Positions 46,075-58,014 are shown, counted from the first letter of the stretch. The stretch is DNA of 64,000 bases from Carposina sasakii (GCA_014607495.2 CP053160.1:4588001-4652000), one strand, 5' to 3'. Notes: generated by a model not told the origin, from the sequence alone. Program-made: numbers and translations.

Positions 46075-46918
46075 AGAAAAATGAATAGAAGGGGTAGTAG
46101 AGTAGAAGTAGTCTAAATGGACAGAATCGCATGCAACAAGTCGGCGCCAAAATTCATTATATCTTGACGAAACGGAATCAGTAAGCATGATGAAAATCGG
46201 CTTTAATAATAATCATAATAGGTAGGTATATTCTAAAAATGTACTTCTCCTATATCATGAAGAAAGTAGATAAAATCATTATCGAAAATATGTGTTAACT
46301 TAAAACACTTATTTTTACTTAAATATCACTATTAACTCTAAACATTAAAACATTTCTTTATAAGGTTCCCGTTATCTATGAGTTATATCTAAACAATTTT
46401 ATCACGTCCTCTATCAACCCTCAAGCCCACCATCAATTTAATAAGGAATATACATACATATATAGTTGAGCGCGTAAATAGTGGACGCAACAAGTAGGGC
46501 GACGCGACGGCGCCTGCACCACTCAATACTTGCCGGCCAACCTAACTACGCATGTGGCAGAAATTCTAACCAGGCTACGCAGGCCATAAACCAGATGGGT
46601 CACATAGACAGTGGCGACACTAACGACGGACAACTTATATTAGTAGAGCGAAGGTGTGGTGTATTTCTTAACCAAATTAAGTGAGCAGGCGAAATAACGT
46701 ATGTTTTCTGTGATTTTTTTCCACAATCAGGATTTTTTCTTGATGTATTGCCAAGTATAGTTTTTGTGTCGAGGACATGCCTAGATTACATAAATAAATA
46801 ATTTAATTATTTTGTGTGTATTTTAATATATAGGTAAGTAAATTCATAATTCATAGTAAATGTGTAGTTCGTAGCATATTCGTAGTCGCGTAGCAGTTTC
46901 GTAACGCTACTACCTACC

Positions 46919-46961
46919 TCCCGGAAACCTTAATCGCCTCTTATGATACCCACGAGCAGAC
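46919..46961 (-). repeat. Family A retroposon, internal fragment
   Basis: CTCCCGGAAACCTTAATCGC then CTCTTATGATACCCACGAG is the reverse complement of the CCCGTGGGTATC..GAGGCGATTAAGG block of family A. Confidence 0.55.
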
Positions 46962-47554
46962 ATACTGGTGCTATTATTTTCTTTCAACACCACATGCCAC
47001 GGTGTTTTAAATACTAGTTTCCATTTGTATACTACATACATACAAATATCGCCAGTGGATAGTTGCTGTAGCTTAAATATCCTCAGTAGGTATAATAAAC
47101 ACACCTTGCAATAAACCACACGAACAGAACATATACAGGGCCCTAGTACTTACTATTGATATAGTTACGAGATGATATAAGACGAATCATGGATTTATTT
47201 TCAAGACATAACGCTTAGAGTCGTTAAATAAAACCGACACTATAAACCGGCACATTATCGGAATCTAATATCTTTTTATACGTTATTTTAATACTTGTCT
47301 TTTATCGCTCTGTATTTTTAATAAATTTCGTTCATAACACGAAGTCTATAGTTATTGCTAGTATAAAGCTGAGATTTTTAAGTTCCAGTCTTTATCTATG
47401 GTGATATATTTCTTGATGGTTTGTTCGTCCATGTTGAACATCCCTAAGTTTTAATATAACATCAACATACCTATCTACATGCTATTATCATTTCATTTCT
47501 TTATATTCAGATGTTCTATTTTCTAGTGGGTACTTGTAGTAAAAAAGGCACTCC

Positions 47555-47615
47555 ATGAGTATGCTATAGCAGTTTTCAGTATTTATATACTGAAAACATA
47601 GATATAGCATATCAT
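47555..47615. other. Pre-miRNA-like hairpin
   Basis: TATGCTAT and TTTTCAGTA on the left pair with TACTGAAAA and ATAGCATA on the right around a six-base loop. Small internal mismatches (AGCAG against CATAG) give an arm of about 22-24 nt. Flanking ATGA/TCAT extends the stem. The size fits a microRNA precursor. I do not recognise it as a named microRNA. Confidence 0.3.
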
Positions 47616-47951
47616 AACCCATTATTTTGGGGCGGCGCAATACAATGTTCTTTCGAAAGTCATATTCTAATTAAATTAGGTTTTGGATACATTACCATTT
47701 TACAATATTAAAATCCCTACATTAATTACGTTCAGCGGAACATACATGATTGTGATCAAATACGCCTAAACCGCCTTTTTTAGTATGTAAATTATAACTT
47801 AACTTTTTTTAAATCGCGTTAATGACAACTAACCGGCAATTTCTTAAACGCTGACCAAAAGTTATCCGTCGATTTATATGTCATTATTATATATTTGAAA
47901 CATTCCTTTTTGTTTAAACAATTTAAACATTGTTTAAGCTAAACATTACAA

Positions 47952-48081
47952 TGTTATTACAAAAGAGCACCTAAAGTTAGACTCGTTTTAAATATGACAT
48001 TTGACAGCAAAATGTATAAAATATCCGTCAAATTTAGGCAATATTTCGCTTTAATGATGCTCATATTCTTTTGTAATAACA
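47952..48081. mobile_element. Small inverted-repeat element (130 bp)
   Basis: TGTTATTACAAAAGA (47952-47966) is exactly inverted as TCTTTTGTAATAACA (48067-48081). Partial pairing continues inward. No clear target duplication was seen. It is probably a small MITE. Confidence 0.5.
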
Positions 48082-48314
48082 CCGTAAAAATTACATTTGA
48101 CAGCTTTGACAGCATAACATCATTTTAAAACATTGACTTACATAAGACGCAGTGTTACGAGTATAATAACACTGATTGTTATCGTAATTAGATTTGACAT
48201 GTCGCCGCGACATAATTGCGGTATGTATTTCGGAATGAGATGTAATCACGTACACTTCATATTCGTACAATGACCTTACGCATTCCAGTAAATAATAATT
48301 AATATACGTACAGG

Positions 48315-48322
48315 GTGTACAC
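48315..48322. repeat. Target site duplication, left copy, of the hAT MITE
   Basis: GTGTACAC, identical to 48507-48514. It fits the hAT target preference nTnnnnAn and is itself a palindrome. Confidence 0.9.
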
Positions 48323-48506
48323 CAGTGGTTCCCAAAGTGGTCCAGATGGACGCCCCGGGGTCCACAGGAGACTCGATGGGGGTCTACGTTGGCGTGAAAA
48401 ATGGGGGTTCACAATTAATTTCTATTTAGTGTAAGCCTATAGGGGGTCCACCAGAACCAGTTAACTTTTAAAAGGGGCCTATGCGAAAAAAGTTTGGGAA
48501 TCCCTG
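48323..48506. mobile_element. hAT-type MITE (184 bp)
   Basis: The ends are CAGTGGTTCCCAAAGTGG and, inverted, CAGGGATTCCCAAACTTT, with 12 of the first 14 bases matching. CAGNGGTTCCCAAA is a well-known hAT terminal sequence. Perfect 8-bp duplications GTGTACAC flank the element, as hAT transposases make. The interior is G-rich (GGGGTCC, TGGGGGTCTACG, GGGGGTCCACCAG) with no coding capacity. It must have moved using a transposase supplied from elsewhere. Confidence 0.92.
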
Positions 48507-48514
48507 GTGTACAC
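48507..48514. repeat. Target site duplication, right copy, of the hAT MITE
   Basis: GTGTACAC, identical to the left copy at 48315-48322. Confidence 0.9.
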
Positions 48515-48791
48515 TGAGAGCATTCCTCTGGCCGGAGCCGCCGCAATCTGCCCCGCTAACGCCCGCCATTGAAATTCATTCATTAAGTAGATAAGTAGTG
48601 ATATACGAGCTGAGTACTTTGCGCCTATCCGTAATATCTACATGAGTTTGGAAAGGTAAGGCTGATTATCAAATTATTGTACCGTAGATACTGTGTTTAA
48701 AGTGCTTTGGGGATAATTAAACCTAGCTATGGATTATTCATACTTTATATCGCTCTAAATTTCAAGTTACAAAATGTAGAGAAATGCTATA

Positions 48792-49051
48792 CAGCATGTA
48801 ACAGAAAGGGTTTGTTAAGCGAAAAGCTATGTAAATAGCCCACGATAGAGAACCTATTTCCAAAATTTGAGACTCGAAATCACATGTTTATTTTTCAAGA
48901 CTGTATGAACATTCCTATGTTATTTAGATATTCCCCATAATATCTGGAAAAATAAACATATGATTTCGGGTCTGAAATTTTGTGGGTAGGTTCTTTTTAG
49001 TTGGCTATTCACATAGCTTTTCGCTTAACATACCCCATTTGTTACACCCTG
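48792..49051. mobile_element. Fold-back MITE (260 bp), TA-flanked
   Basis: Nearly the whole element is one inverted repeat. The left arm starts CAGCATGTAACAGAAAGGG, the right arm, inverted, CAGGGTGTAACAAATGGGG, and both continue GTTAAGCGAAAAGCTATG. The inner arms match again (CGAAATCAYATGTTTATTTT), for arms of about 115 bp. TA lies on both sides (48790-48791 and 49052-49053). RNA from it would form long double-stranded hairpins. A partial copy is at 19368. Confidence 0.8.
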
Positions 49052-49053
49052 TA

Positions 49054-50647
49054 TAATGTCACTAATGAGATGTCAGTACAAAATATTTGATTGAGATCTT
49101 ATTCTACATGCTACTACAATTGAAAATGTATGAAAAACTAAAACTGAATTTCCATAGGCACGTAAAAAACTACAATTGAGCTTACTAACAAACAACAATT
49201 TCAATACTGTGTCTTCCAATTATACACACGCTACCCCTAAATACAAGACAATTGAGGTTCTTTTCAGCATTCGCAATGCCATGTATAAATCGACAGCTAC
49301 AGATCCACACCCACCTATAACACCGGCATGCATATGTCGGCCTAAAGGGACCCAGTAATAGCAGTCCACTTCCGCTTTATTAAATTTCTTCGCAAATAAA
49401 GTTTTATTGTCGAACAAGGATCTTTGTAAAGGACATCGTTGTCTTCACCCGTTTGTACTGTATGCAAATACCGGAACAAATGGTCGTCTTCAGAACGTTT
49501 TATGATTTTTATAGACGCTTAGATGAATACTTGCATAAAATACGGCGCTACAGACGACCGTAGTCAATGCAAATTTGTGCATATTAAATTTGTTTACTGC
49601 TGTCTACTAAATAAGTCAGAGCTTTAAGCATCGTTAAAGCTTTCCTAACAATTAACTGAATAATAAATAACTTCTAGACTCTAACACATTCTTAATTGTA
49701 TATTCATCGATGCGATACAACAAATTTGTATTTAATTTGGTAAAATAAAAGGCACAAACTATCGGAAAACCCATAAATCGAAGAACAAATATTGGAGAAG
49801 CCAGTAAAGTGAGTAATTTGACTGCGTCAAGTGGCAGAGCAAACAGTAGGTAGGTCTGCGTCGACTCGCGCCCCGCCGTCGACTTATGGCTTCCTAATGA
49901 AGTTGTCGTGTTAAACGAAAGCGCTATATATGCGTACTATAGTTTTACTAAATTGATTGCTCATTTATAGTACGATAACTTTAATATCACCAACCTTATG
50001 ACTATTTATTACTCTTTCTCAATTCCGTACATTCTTAGGGAATGAAACTGGTAGATGTATTCTGCTGTGTAATAGTCAGCTAAATAGGTACCCACATATT
50101 TGTTATGACTAGAGGCTAGATTCATTTTTTTAAACAAATTCAGAACCTACCCTAAAATATTTTATTAAATAAACCATCATATACGGTGTATGTGTAAGTA
50201 TGTATACAAAGTGTTAAATGCTCATTTTGGCTGCAAACAGGGAGGTACGGCAGAGGTTTTAAGCAAAAGGTCGTACTGATCCATAATCAGTTTTCACGCG
50301 ATTTGTTCCGATAGCGCAAGCGTAAACTTAGTACAGGGCTCCCAATTATTTATAAATACGTTTATGTACTGTCACTTCATAATTGATATTAACTATTATA
50401 ATTAGGTATATTAGTTACTCGTAATTAAAGTTAAGTACATACCTATAGTACTCGTAGTAAAATGACAGTAGATAAGTTATATTTTGATTACTTGTGATGT
50501 GAATCTAGTGCGTGTGCATGATTTTATAAGCAGGTAAGCCGAGTAAAACTTTAGCCGGAATATCTCTTCATGTAAGTTGTTTTTGCAATTATTTTTGATT
50601 TTGACTAACTTAACACTTGTTCTTGAGGATTTTCCCGACGTTTCCAT
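49054..50647. other. Non-coding unique DNA
   Basis: AT-rich, with no gene or repeat recognised. Confidence 0.4.
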
Positions 50648-50755
50648 TCATCATCATCATTATCATCCATCATAAATCATTTACTAAAGACAATGGCTGC
50701 ATGGGCTTAGTTCCCCTTGCCTTTCCTTCGGGATAAACTAAACAAAAAAAAAAAA
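50648..50755 (+). repeat. Possible A-tailed SINE fragment
   Basis: A CATCATCATCATTATCATCC start is followed by GGCTGCATGGGCTTAGTTCC, CCTTCGGGATAAACTAAAC and an A12 tail. The layout and wording resemble moth SINEs that I have seen, but only one copy is in the window. Confidence 0.35.
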
Positions 50756-53628
50756 GTAAAATGACATCGATAAAATTGTTAGTTAGACGTTTCTATTGTC
50801 ACGCAGGGTTTTAGCTGCTCATACGCTACCATTGCAATAATCAACGTAGTATTTTGGAATTATAGGTACATTCGAACTGTCAACTGTAACTAAATTCAGG
50901 TTTAGCGTTTAATTATTAGGTAGAGGATCTCTGTAAATCCCTGCGAGAAAAAAGTATGATTTTACAGTGTATTATGTAAATTCGCGTTTTTGAGTTTTAA
51001 TCTCTTGACAAATCGATATTTTGATACATTTTCATAACTCTTAGGGGCATGACAATTTTATAGGTAGAATATGCTTATAGGTACATTCATGAGGATTTAT
51101 AGCGTTAAGCTATAAATAATAGGCTAGTAACAAACCTCGCAGTTCCCTGAAATTTGTTTAGTGTAGCGCAGATTGATTGTTTATCAAGAGAGTCTGCAAT
51201 CAGGCGCCGACAGCCCTGCCCGCCAACGCTCCAGCCTCGATGCTCGTCTCGCACAAATTCCCGTGATGCCTACCATATTAAGTTACCCCCCTCCACCCTT
51301 CTTCTTCTACTTCGGTTACTTCACTACATCCTAAATTCACTATTCTAGCTGCCGCAACGTTGGTACTTAAGTAGACAATTAACTCGACTCGAATAAAGGC
51401 AGGATGCAGGATCTATTTTTCTACATTATAACTGTGTAATGTAATAGCACATTTGGGTTAGTGAGTGATTTATGGCTTTATAATGTCATAGCTCATTCAA
51501 TCAAATTTATTTACCTAGCAAGTTAGTTACACTACACAGAACATATAAGTTGTAAACGTAATGTAAACAGGATTATAACAGCAATCAATAGGCAGTGCGT
51601 AAATTTTTCATGACTAGCAGGTAAGGGTGAGGGACGAGTAAATGCCAGTGCTTCAGCAGGGAAAGGGGGTGAGGGGCGGCGTGGGGGGCGGGTAGAACAA
51701 TGGCCACCATGACATTTAGCATGGAAGCGATTGTCACGCGCCGTTAGAGCCGCGAGCCACTGGGCGTACTGCCGCCCGCCCGCGAACCTCTTCAAACACT
51801 CATTGTCTCAGATTCCTTTTCTCATTCATCCTTTTATTCGATTTCTTGTCTGTTGCGGACGTTTTATACAAAGTTTCCCTATTATGCAACACCGGGGGTA
51901 GCTGACTTAACTCATTTGCATTTTTCAAACTAAATTCATACAGGCAATATGGGGATGTTCGATGAAATAAACAGCTTAAATATTTTAGGCGTTTCTGCGA
52001 TCTGAGCGGAAAAGTTTATTGGAAGAATAAATTGGGACGAAAAAGCAAAGCACTGAAATTTATCTCGAGAGCGGGAAAAACAAATTGTTGGAAGATGGTA
52101 AGTAATGCGGAGGACGTGCCGAATTACTTCATTTCCACGCAGGTGTACGCCATCGCCACACGCCACTCCGCCGCCTACCGCCTATCAAATTAAATTTTAA
52201 TTGCCGAATTACGTACATTAGTGTTCCGGTTTTTTGCTTAACTTACCAACGAGATAACCTTATTTCGTGTGACGCCTTTCTTGTACTGCGATTCCGAATT
52301 TCTCGCTAGATTGCGAATTTCGCATTTTCCAGTAAACGTACAAGGAAGTTTCATAACATCGAAAGAGGGAAGCAGAAAATACATTTTGTTTGTATTAGAC
52401 TAGAGGCTGTAGTTTTGGCAGTGAGTGAGGCTGACTCAGGAGCCACCTGTCCCGATCACGTAACTAACCTACATTCCTGAGTTTGTACAACACAAATACG
52501 ATTTATTTCGTTTTAGTGTCCGATACGCTGTGCTACTACTATTTATCTACCTTGGATAGTATTCAATTTCAATTAACTTTACTCAATGTGTGTGAAAATT
52601 TATTTCAAATCGTTTCAATTTCTATTTCCCTGTTTCCAAGCTGCTTCCAAAAGCCTATAAGTGATTCACTTCAGACTTTTATTTAAAGTTAATAGGTAAA
52701 GTTTATTTTCGTCTAACAAAAGGTAAATTTCAGTTTATTTTGTAGGGTGCACCGTCAGACTCAATTACGCAAATTAAACTAACCACTAGATAATTACAGT
52801 CATACAGATTTCACAGAGATGTTAAACGCACATACTAAATTGACAAGTACACAGTATTCCGTAGGCGTTCTCGTTTACATATTACAATAACTTGTACGCA
52901 CGTCCATTGCGTATGCTACACAATACCTAAACAACCTGTAGTAATGGTATTGGAAGGGGTAGCGCCGTGTACCTGCAGGTGAGGCCGGGTGTACGCGACT
53001 GATGTCGCTGACAACCATTCAGTAAGATAATCGCTCGTATTGTTCCTCGCCAGTAATCCTTTTAAAGCCTTATCTGCTGCTAATCGTGGTTTGAGCGAAG
53101 TTTATTAAATTATCTTCGTTCTGTTTAGATATTTAATTTTTTGTAGTGATCCGTTTAACTTGACATGTTAAATTTTGTTTTTATAACCGATTAGTGGTTA
53201 AGTTACCAAAGCAACTTATAGTAGGCTATATTTTAATTAAACTTATACTTTACTCGATCTTCACTACACATATATTTTTGTACATATACAACAATAAATA
53301 TGGAGATATTAACGAATTTTTATCACCTCCCCTGTGGGGTGGCTGTTAGGTATTTTATATTGTGCGGTGACACTCTGAACCCCTGTAGGGAAATTGGATT
53401 GATACTACTTTTAAGGGCTTTTTGGACATCAGCCGCAGTTTTTATGGACGCCCCAATATTGCGTCTTTATTCTTTTATATTTTATGACAATTCCAGTTAT
53501 TATTGGTATGCCATTATTTACTGAGAATGTGCAATTCATAGTTATAGTAAACATTATACAAATTGAAATGGAGTCTATTTGACTCACACTTTTTCTCTTT
53601 CAAAAATTAAGTTTACCTCCTTCTTAAT
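50756..53628. other. Non-coding DNA with GC-rich patches
   Basis: GC-rich DNA at 51180-51250 and 51610-51790 creates spurious frames. No gene was recognised. Confidence 0.4.
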
Positions 53629-53639
53629 TAAAAATAAAC

Positions 53640-53741
53640 CCGATAGCTCAGTTGGTTAGAGCAAAAGCACGGTTTGCGAGAAGTCGTGAGTTCAAATCTC
53701 ACTCGGGTGAAAAAAAATCATTTCCTTAATAATATTTATAA
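53640..53741 (+). mobile_element. Very short tRNA-derived SINE
   Basis: The body (53637-53710) looks like a tRNA. It has D arm GCTCAGTTGGTTAGAGC, T arm GTGAG TTCAAAT CTCAC and acceptor strands CCCGA/TCGGG. The anticodon arm does not fold, so it is not a working tRNA. After TCGGGTGA come A8 and an AT-rich tail. It has no downstream T4 stop. The 11-bp TAAAAATAAAC flanks it at 53629-53639 and 53742-53752, a probable target duplication. A related fragment lies inside 7714-7992. Confidence 0.6.
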
Positions 53742-53752
53742 TAAAAATAAAC

Positions 53753-54252
53753 TTAACCCATAGAAAAGAGAGTAAGTTTAAGCTCAATTAAAAGGAATAC
53801 CTCTTAAAATCTTCCTATTTGCTATATAAAGGAGGTTTACTAAGTTAAAACATAGAAAAGAGAGTAAGTAATCGCTTTTTTAAACTTACATCAAACTTGA
53901 ACTTAGTTTAAAAAACGAAATGTTTAATCGCATTAGAGATCTCGAGAATGAATTTTATGTGAAATAAAAAGAGCTAAAACTTATACCAGGCCACACAGCA
54001 GTCGGAGATCCGAAGTTGTATACGCAGCCGCCTGGGGCTGGCTTCAAGTTCTTTCGTGTTCCGTACTCGAACGAATGCCGCGAAACTGTGTTTCGAATTT
54101 TTCAATAATTCCAAAGTGTGTTTCATGTTCTTGTTTTATTTGAATATTGCAAAAGATTTTTTAAAGTACCTATGTAACTATGTACTTACCTATGAGTTAG
54201 TAAAAAATAGTAAGTACAAAGAAAGTTAACGTTTTCCAGTATATAAAAATAT
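53753..54252. other. Non-coding unique DNA
   Basis: A nearly exact repeat of ACATAGAAAAGAGAGTAAG is seen at about 53758 and 53849. Otherwise nothing was recognised. Confidence 0.4.
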
Positions 54253-54351
54253 TGGTTGGGTGCAGGCCGCTTTCGACCGGTCGGAATGGAGGTTGGGGGA
54301 GGCCTATATTCAGCAGTGGACTTCTCATAGCTGAGAATGATGATGATGATA
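54253..54351 (+). repeat. (GAT)n-tailed retroposon fragment, family C
   Basis: TGGTTGGGTGCAGGCCGC, CGACCGGTCGGAATGGAGG, GGGGAGGCCTATATTCAGC, AGTGGACTTCTCATAGC and a GATGATGATGAT tail. It matches 4254-4356 and 29905-30007, so three copies begin at nearly the same point. Confidence 0.65.
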
Positions 54352-55374
54352 TAAATACAACGGCATTAGGGCAGAAAGATAATGAGTAATAAAATAACTG
54401 AGCATTTTACTTTATGCAACTATCAACAGTGTGTTCACTTACCTTAACAAAACATGCTCTGGCATCTGTCACTCCAAAAGTCAATTTCCTCAAAATGGCG
54501 GTGTATTCCGAAAGTTTTTTCTCTCAGCGCAGGGCAAACGAGTAACGTATGTAATAAAACAAAACAACTGTCATCAACGTCCAGGCCGGCGTCGCTCGCA
54601 CTATCCAATTGATTTTTGTTACTAAACTGCAATGTCAATCATTTGCCCTACCATTGGCTCTACCTGCCTATGTATCTAAGCATTAATAGAACTATTATGT
54701 AAGTTAAATTAATTAAATCTTGAATGTTCTAATTTGACGAGCATTTGTAAGCAAGTAGGTGCACATGTAACAATTTATTTTTCTATGGTATACCTGGTAC
54801 CAACAAGTCCAAAACTACTTAAAAACAAAGAAACAGAATAACAATCTACCCGCAATCTCTGTGCTGTCACCACACTTTCAGGGAATAAAGTTTGAATCAA
54901 GGACACTATATAACACTATGTAAGGAGGTTCCGTTGATAAATGATGCTCTCGCTCAATGAATCTCCATCAAGCGCTGCAGCGCTGCAATTTGAAAAAGAA
55001 ATTACGCTATCCGCAGAGCTTGACGCTGTCGTTTTTGCGACGAAGACATGCTCAACTTCAGGACAATGCAAGGGAATCACAATTTAGAATGAATGTATAG
55101 GAATCTTATAGATTTACTCTTAAAAATGGTAGAGTTTGTTGCTATGTTATTTATTATTCGGAATTTTAAGTTCGGAAATTCCATACTAAATTACGCGTCA
55201 AATTATATTAGCAAAGAACAAATCCTAAGCAAGAGGGACCTACCGACTTCTGGTTCCTCTTGAGACTTTTAATGTTCTTAAACGTTATAATTGTCTTATT
55301 ATTTTCTTTTGGAGTATCCTGAGGAAAACTTTTCTTTAGGAAAGATCTTGGGATTGTGCTGAATACTTAATTAC

Positions 55375-55455
55375 TATGGGCTAATACATAGGCAGTCTTG
55401 TGGCGTGCCCTGGGGGAGGTCTACGTCCAGCAATAGGCTGATGATGATGATGATG
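55375..55455 (+). mobile_element. Retroposon family A, 5'-truncated copy with perfect target duplication
   Basis: Only the last 81 bp of the family are present, from TATGGGC through GCAGTCTTGTGGCGTGCCC and GTCTACGTCCAGCAATAGG to the GATGATGATGATGATG tail. ACTTAATTAC flanks it at 55365-55374 and 55456-55465. Five-prime truncation plus a 10-bp duplication is the mark of LINE-type target-primed retroposition. Confidence 0.85.
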
Positions 55456-56340
55456 ACTTAATTACCGACCTCTTCCTAATATAATGTAATATCAAACATA
55501 TTTTTAAAAAAGACGTGTAGGTGTTCATAACTTATGTTTCATATATTTTTATTGCAGTAAATTATTAAAACAATTAAATTTTAATGAAAAGTACTGTACG
55601 TTTCCACAGATGTACATACCTGTACATATACAACGTGCGAACAATGGGTCGCGTCGTGTGAACTTTGAACCGCGAGATAAATTTTCACAGCGCGCTGTAT
55701 GGGCTTATCAACTGTTGCAAGCTGCATATTGTTCACTGGGATATTCATGTATTTACACAAAATGCGAAAATTTTGGGGTTAGAAAGTTTGCACTTTTATA
55801 TTTTATTTGAGTGTTAATCACGGTTTTGTAGGGTAGTTTAGCTGGAAGTCTTTTAGAAGAGCAATAATAACTGTTTCACATGTATCTCGGCGAGTACATA
55901 ATGAATTACATAAACTCTACCTACATGCCTTAAATTTCGAAAAATGATGACGACAGCAATAACATGAATATCTAACTTTTATGAGTGTTGATAACTCACA
56001 CATGCTGATAACTAAATTTGTTTAATACAAAACTTCAATTAAAAAAAAAAAATTAACAAAAATTAAATGCCACAGCAAAGCAGCTAAATATCTTACAATA
56101 GTGTTTTTTGTGTAGTAATAAATGAATATTAAACTAATGAAATAAGAAAAAAGTACCCAATGAAACAAAAATATTAAGAAATAAGTTGTATGTTAAGCCT
56201 GGTACAGAATAACGAAATAATTTGAAAATTTGCGGGGACCACCCTTGAGGTATTACCTAACGCCGAAAAAAGATGGGTAGACTTTACGAATTGAGAACCA
56301 GCGGTTGACAAATTTGTCGTGTCGGTGCGCGGTGACGTGA

Positions 56341-56352
56341 TGACGTCACGTG
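56341..56352. promoter_or_regulatory. CRE overlapping an E-box
   Basis: TGACGTCACGTG combines a perfect CRE with a perfect CACGTG E-box sharing CAC. A half CRE (TGACGTGA) lies directly upstream. The cluster is in CpG-rich DNA about 65 bp before the candidate start codon at 56414, so it may belong to a promoter. Confidence 0.35.
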
Positions 56353-56413
56353 GGCATTCGCACGCGTGTTTGCGCCAGTGTGTTGACCGTCGCCCGCAAA
56401 CACGGGCCCCACC

Positions 56414-56440
56414 ATGAAGGACAAACTTAAAAGAGATGCG
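56414..56440 (+). CDS. Possible first coding exon (nine codons), unknown gene
   Basis: ATG in a strong Kozak-like context (gccccaccATGa) opens nine codons reading MKDKLKRDA. They end exactly at GCG|GTAATT, a usable but not ideal splice donor. If unspliced, the frame continues for only 13 more codons. The 90 bp upstream are CpG-rich and carry a TGACGTCA/CACGTG element at 56341-56352, which would suit a CpG-type promoter. The short basic peptide is not one I can assign. No acceptor or second exon could be tied to it. Confidence 0.15.
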
Positions 56441-57955
56441 GTAATTATTGTAGACATGCGACCGCTAATGTATCATCACTGACTAACATTAACTTCACTC
56501 CAATTCTACCCTTCTGCCCATTAAATACGCTACGGTACGACGCGGCGAGACAATTTTTGCCGAATAGACGTTGTTGGCCCTCCTCCTCTTACTCTTCCTC
56601 CAGGGCCCCCACCAGCCCCCGTGCGCTCCACGGTATCACGCACCTCATCGTTTGCCCTTAAATTTATACCTTTCTAAACAATTTACTGGGTTAGTCGTTA
56701 ACTTTTAAGCTCACAATGTTTACAGTACTAATTTTGACATTTTGATCAATTGATTTCATGATAGAGACCAATTTTAATGAGAGAAGTACCTATGTAAACA
56801 TCAATACAAAGACTTAATGTCAATTGGCGCTGTAAAATTGTACCCATAATATGCGGGTTAAAGGATGTTACGCCATAATTTTTGGCTGGAACGTTCATAT
56901 CAAAGATTACTACGAAAATCGAATACATATCGGATGTTGCATTTGAGTACTCCAGTCGGAAATTTCTAAAGTTCTCTGCAGTGCTGGTATAAACTTGAAT
57001 AGTTGAAAATCAAATAAAGCGAGCCAGCTGTTGGTGCTACATTCACGAAGTACTTTGTTGGAAAATCCTCTTGTCACAGACGCAATATCACTCAATCGCG
57101 TACACCACCGCCTCGTAATCATACACGATAATATATTTTAATATGTTTGTCTCTACATACATACCAAACACAATTTTAAACATATACATGGATTAATGTA
57201 CTTATATACACTGAAATTTACTGCCTACCAAAACTCAATTCTATTCCAAATAATTTGTCAAATAGGCCTAACACAGCGAACGTCCGCTTATTTGGTGTGA
57301 CCATGTTGATCTCCGCAATAAAGGCTCTATTGCAGCGCAAATATTTTACCCGAGAGCGCGCACTGACCCCGACTCATTTCATCCCTGTTAACCCCAGCTA
57401 TCGCGTCCCATGTGGACCCAATTGTCTTGCGGTAAGCCCGCGCTCGCCAACTCCTCGACATTCTTTTTTTGAGTGACTCATTGTGACGTAACGAAGTGGA
57501 GTCGAAACGTGAGCGAGTAAAATTGGAAAAACAGAGATTTCGCCGTTACATGTGCTAATTAAAGAGAGGGTTTACACGTTGATTTTTGTTTTGCATGGCG
57601 CTTTGAAACAAAATATCAAAAGGTTTTTCTAATAGAAATAATAGAGGGATATACGTGCACGTTGGAATAACAGCACAAACGCACAACTGGGCCTCTAATC
57701 CCGAACGAGGCGGGGCGGGCACGCGCCGCTCCGCCGCGCCGCCCGCTCTACGAGGATAATTTACAATTTGCCTTCATATTTAATAATTCTCGCTATGCGA
57801 GATCATATTACTCTATCGTCAGAAATGTTATGACTCCCAACCTTATGAACTTCTCATTTATTTGTTATTCATGGAAGATATGGTTCAGATACCTACTAAG
57901 GTGCTCCATATTCGTTTACTATAAATTTAATTTTCAATTATTCTCTTTAATTTTC

Positions 57956-58014
57956 AAATATTTTCAGGAGATTCAGTGATAATGAAATTATCACTAAAAC
58001 TCATGAAAATATTT
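57956..58014. repeat. Two-part hairpin (59 nt)
   Basis: The outer stem AAATATTTTCA/TGAAAATATTT (11 bp, perfect) and inner stem AGTGATAAT/ATTATCACT (9 bp, perfect) are separated by an 8+8 internal loop, with a 3-base top loop. It may be a small-RNA precursor or palindrome remnant. Confidence 0.55.

Larger units (their letters stand above)
55466..57955. other. Non-coding DNA with CpG-rich blocks
   Basis: CpG-rich DNA lies at 56320-56415 (the candidate start exon), 57350-57450 and 57690-57750. No confirmed gene. Confidence 0.4.

Noticed and set aside
48311..48322. CAGGGTG near 48311 as another mariner-like MITE end
   Set aside because: It is only seven bases, with no matching interior. The sequence is explained by the hAT target site.
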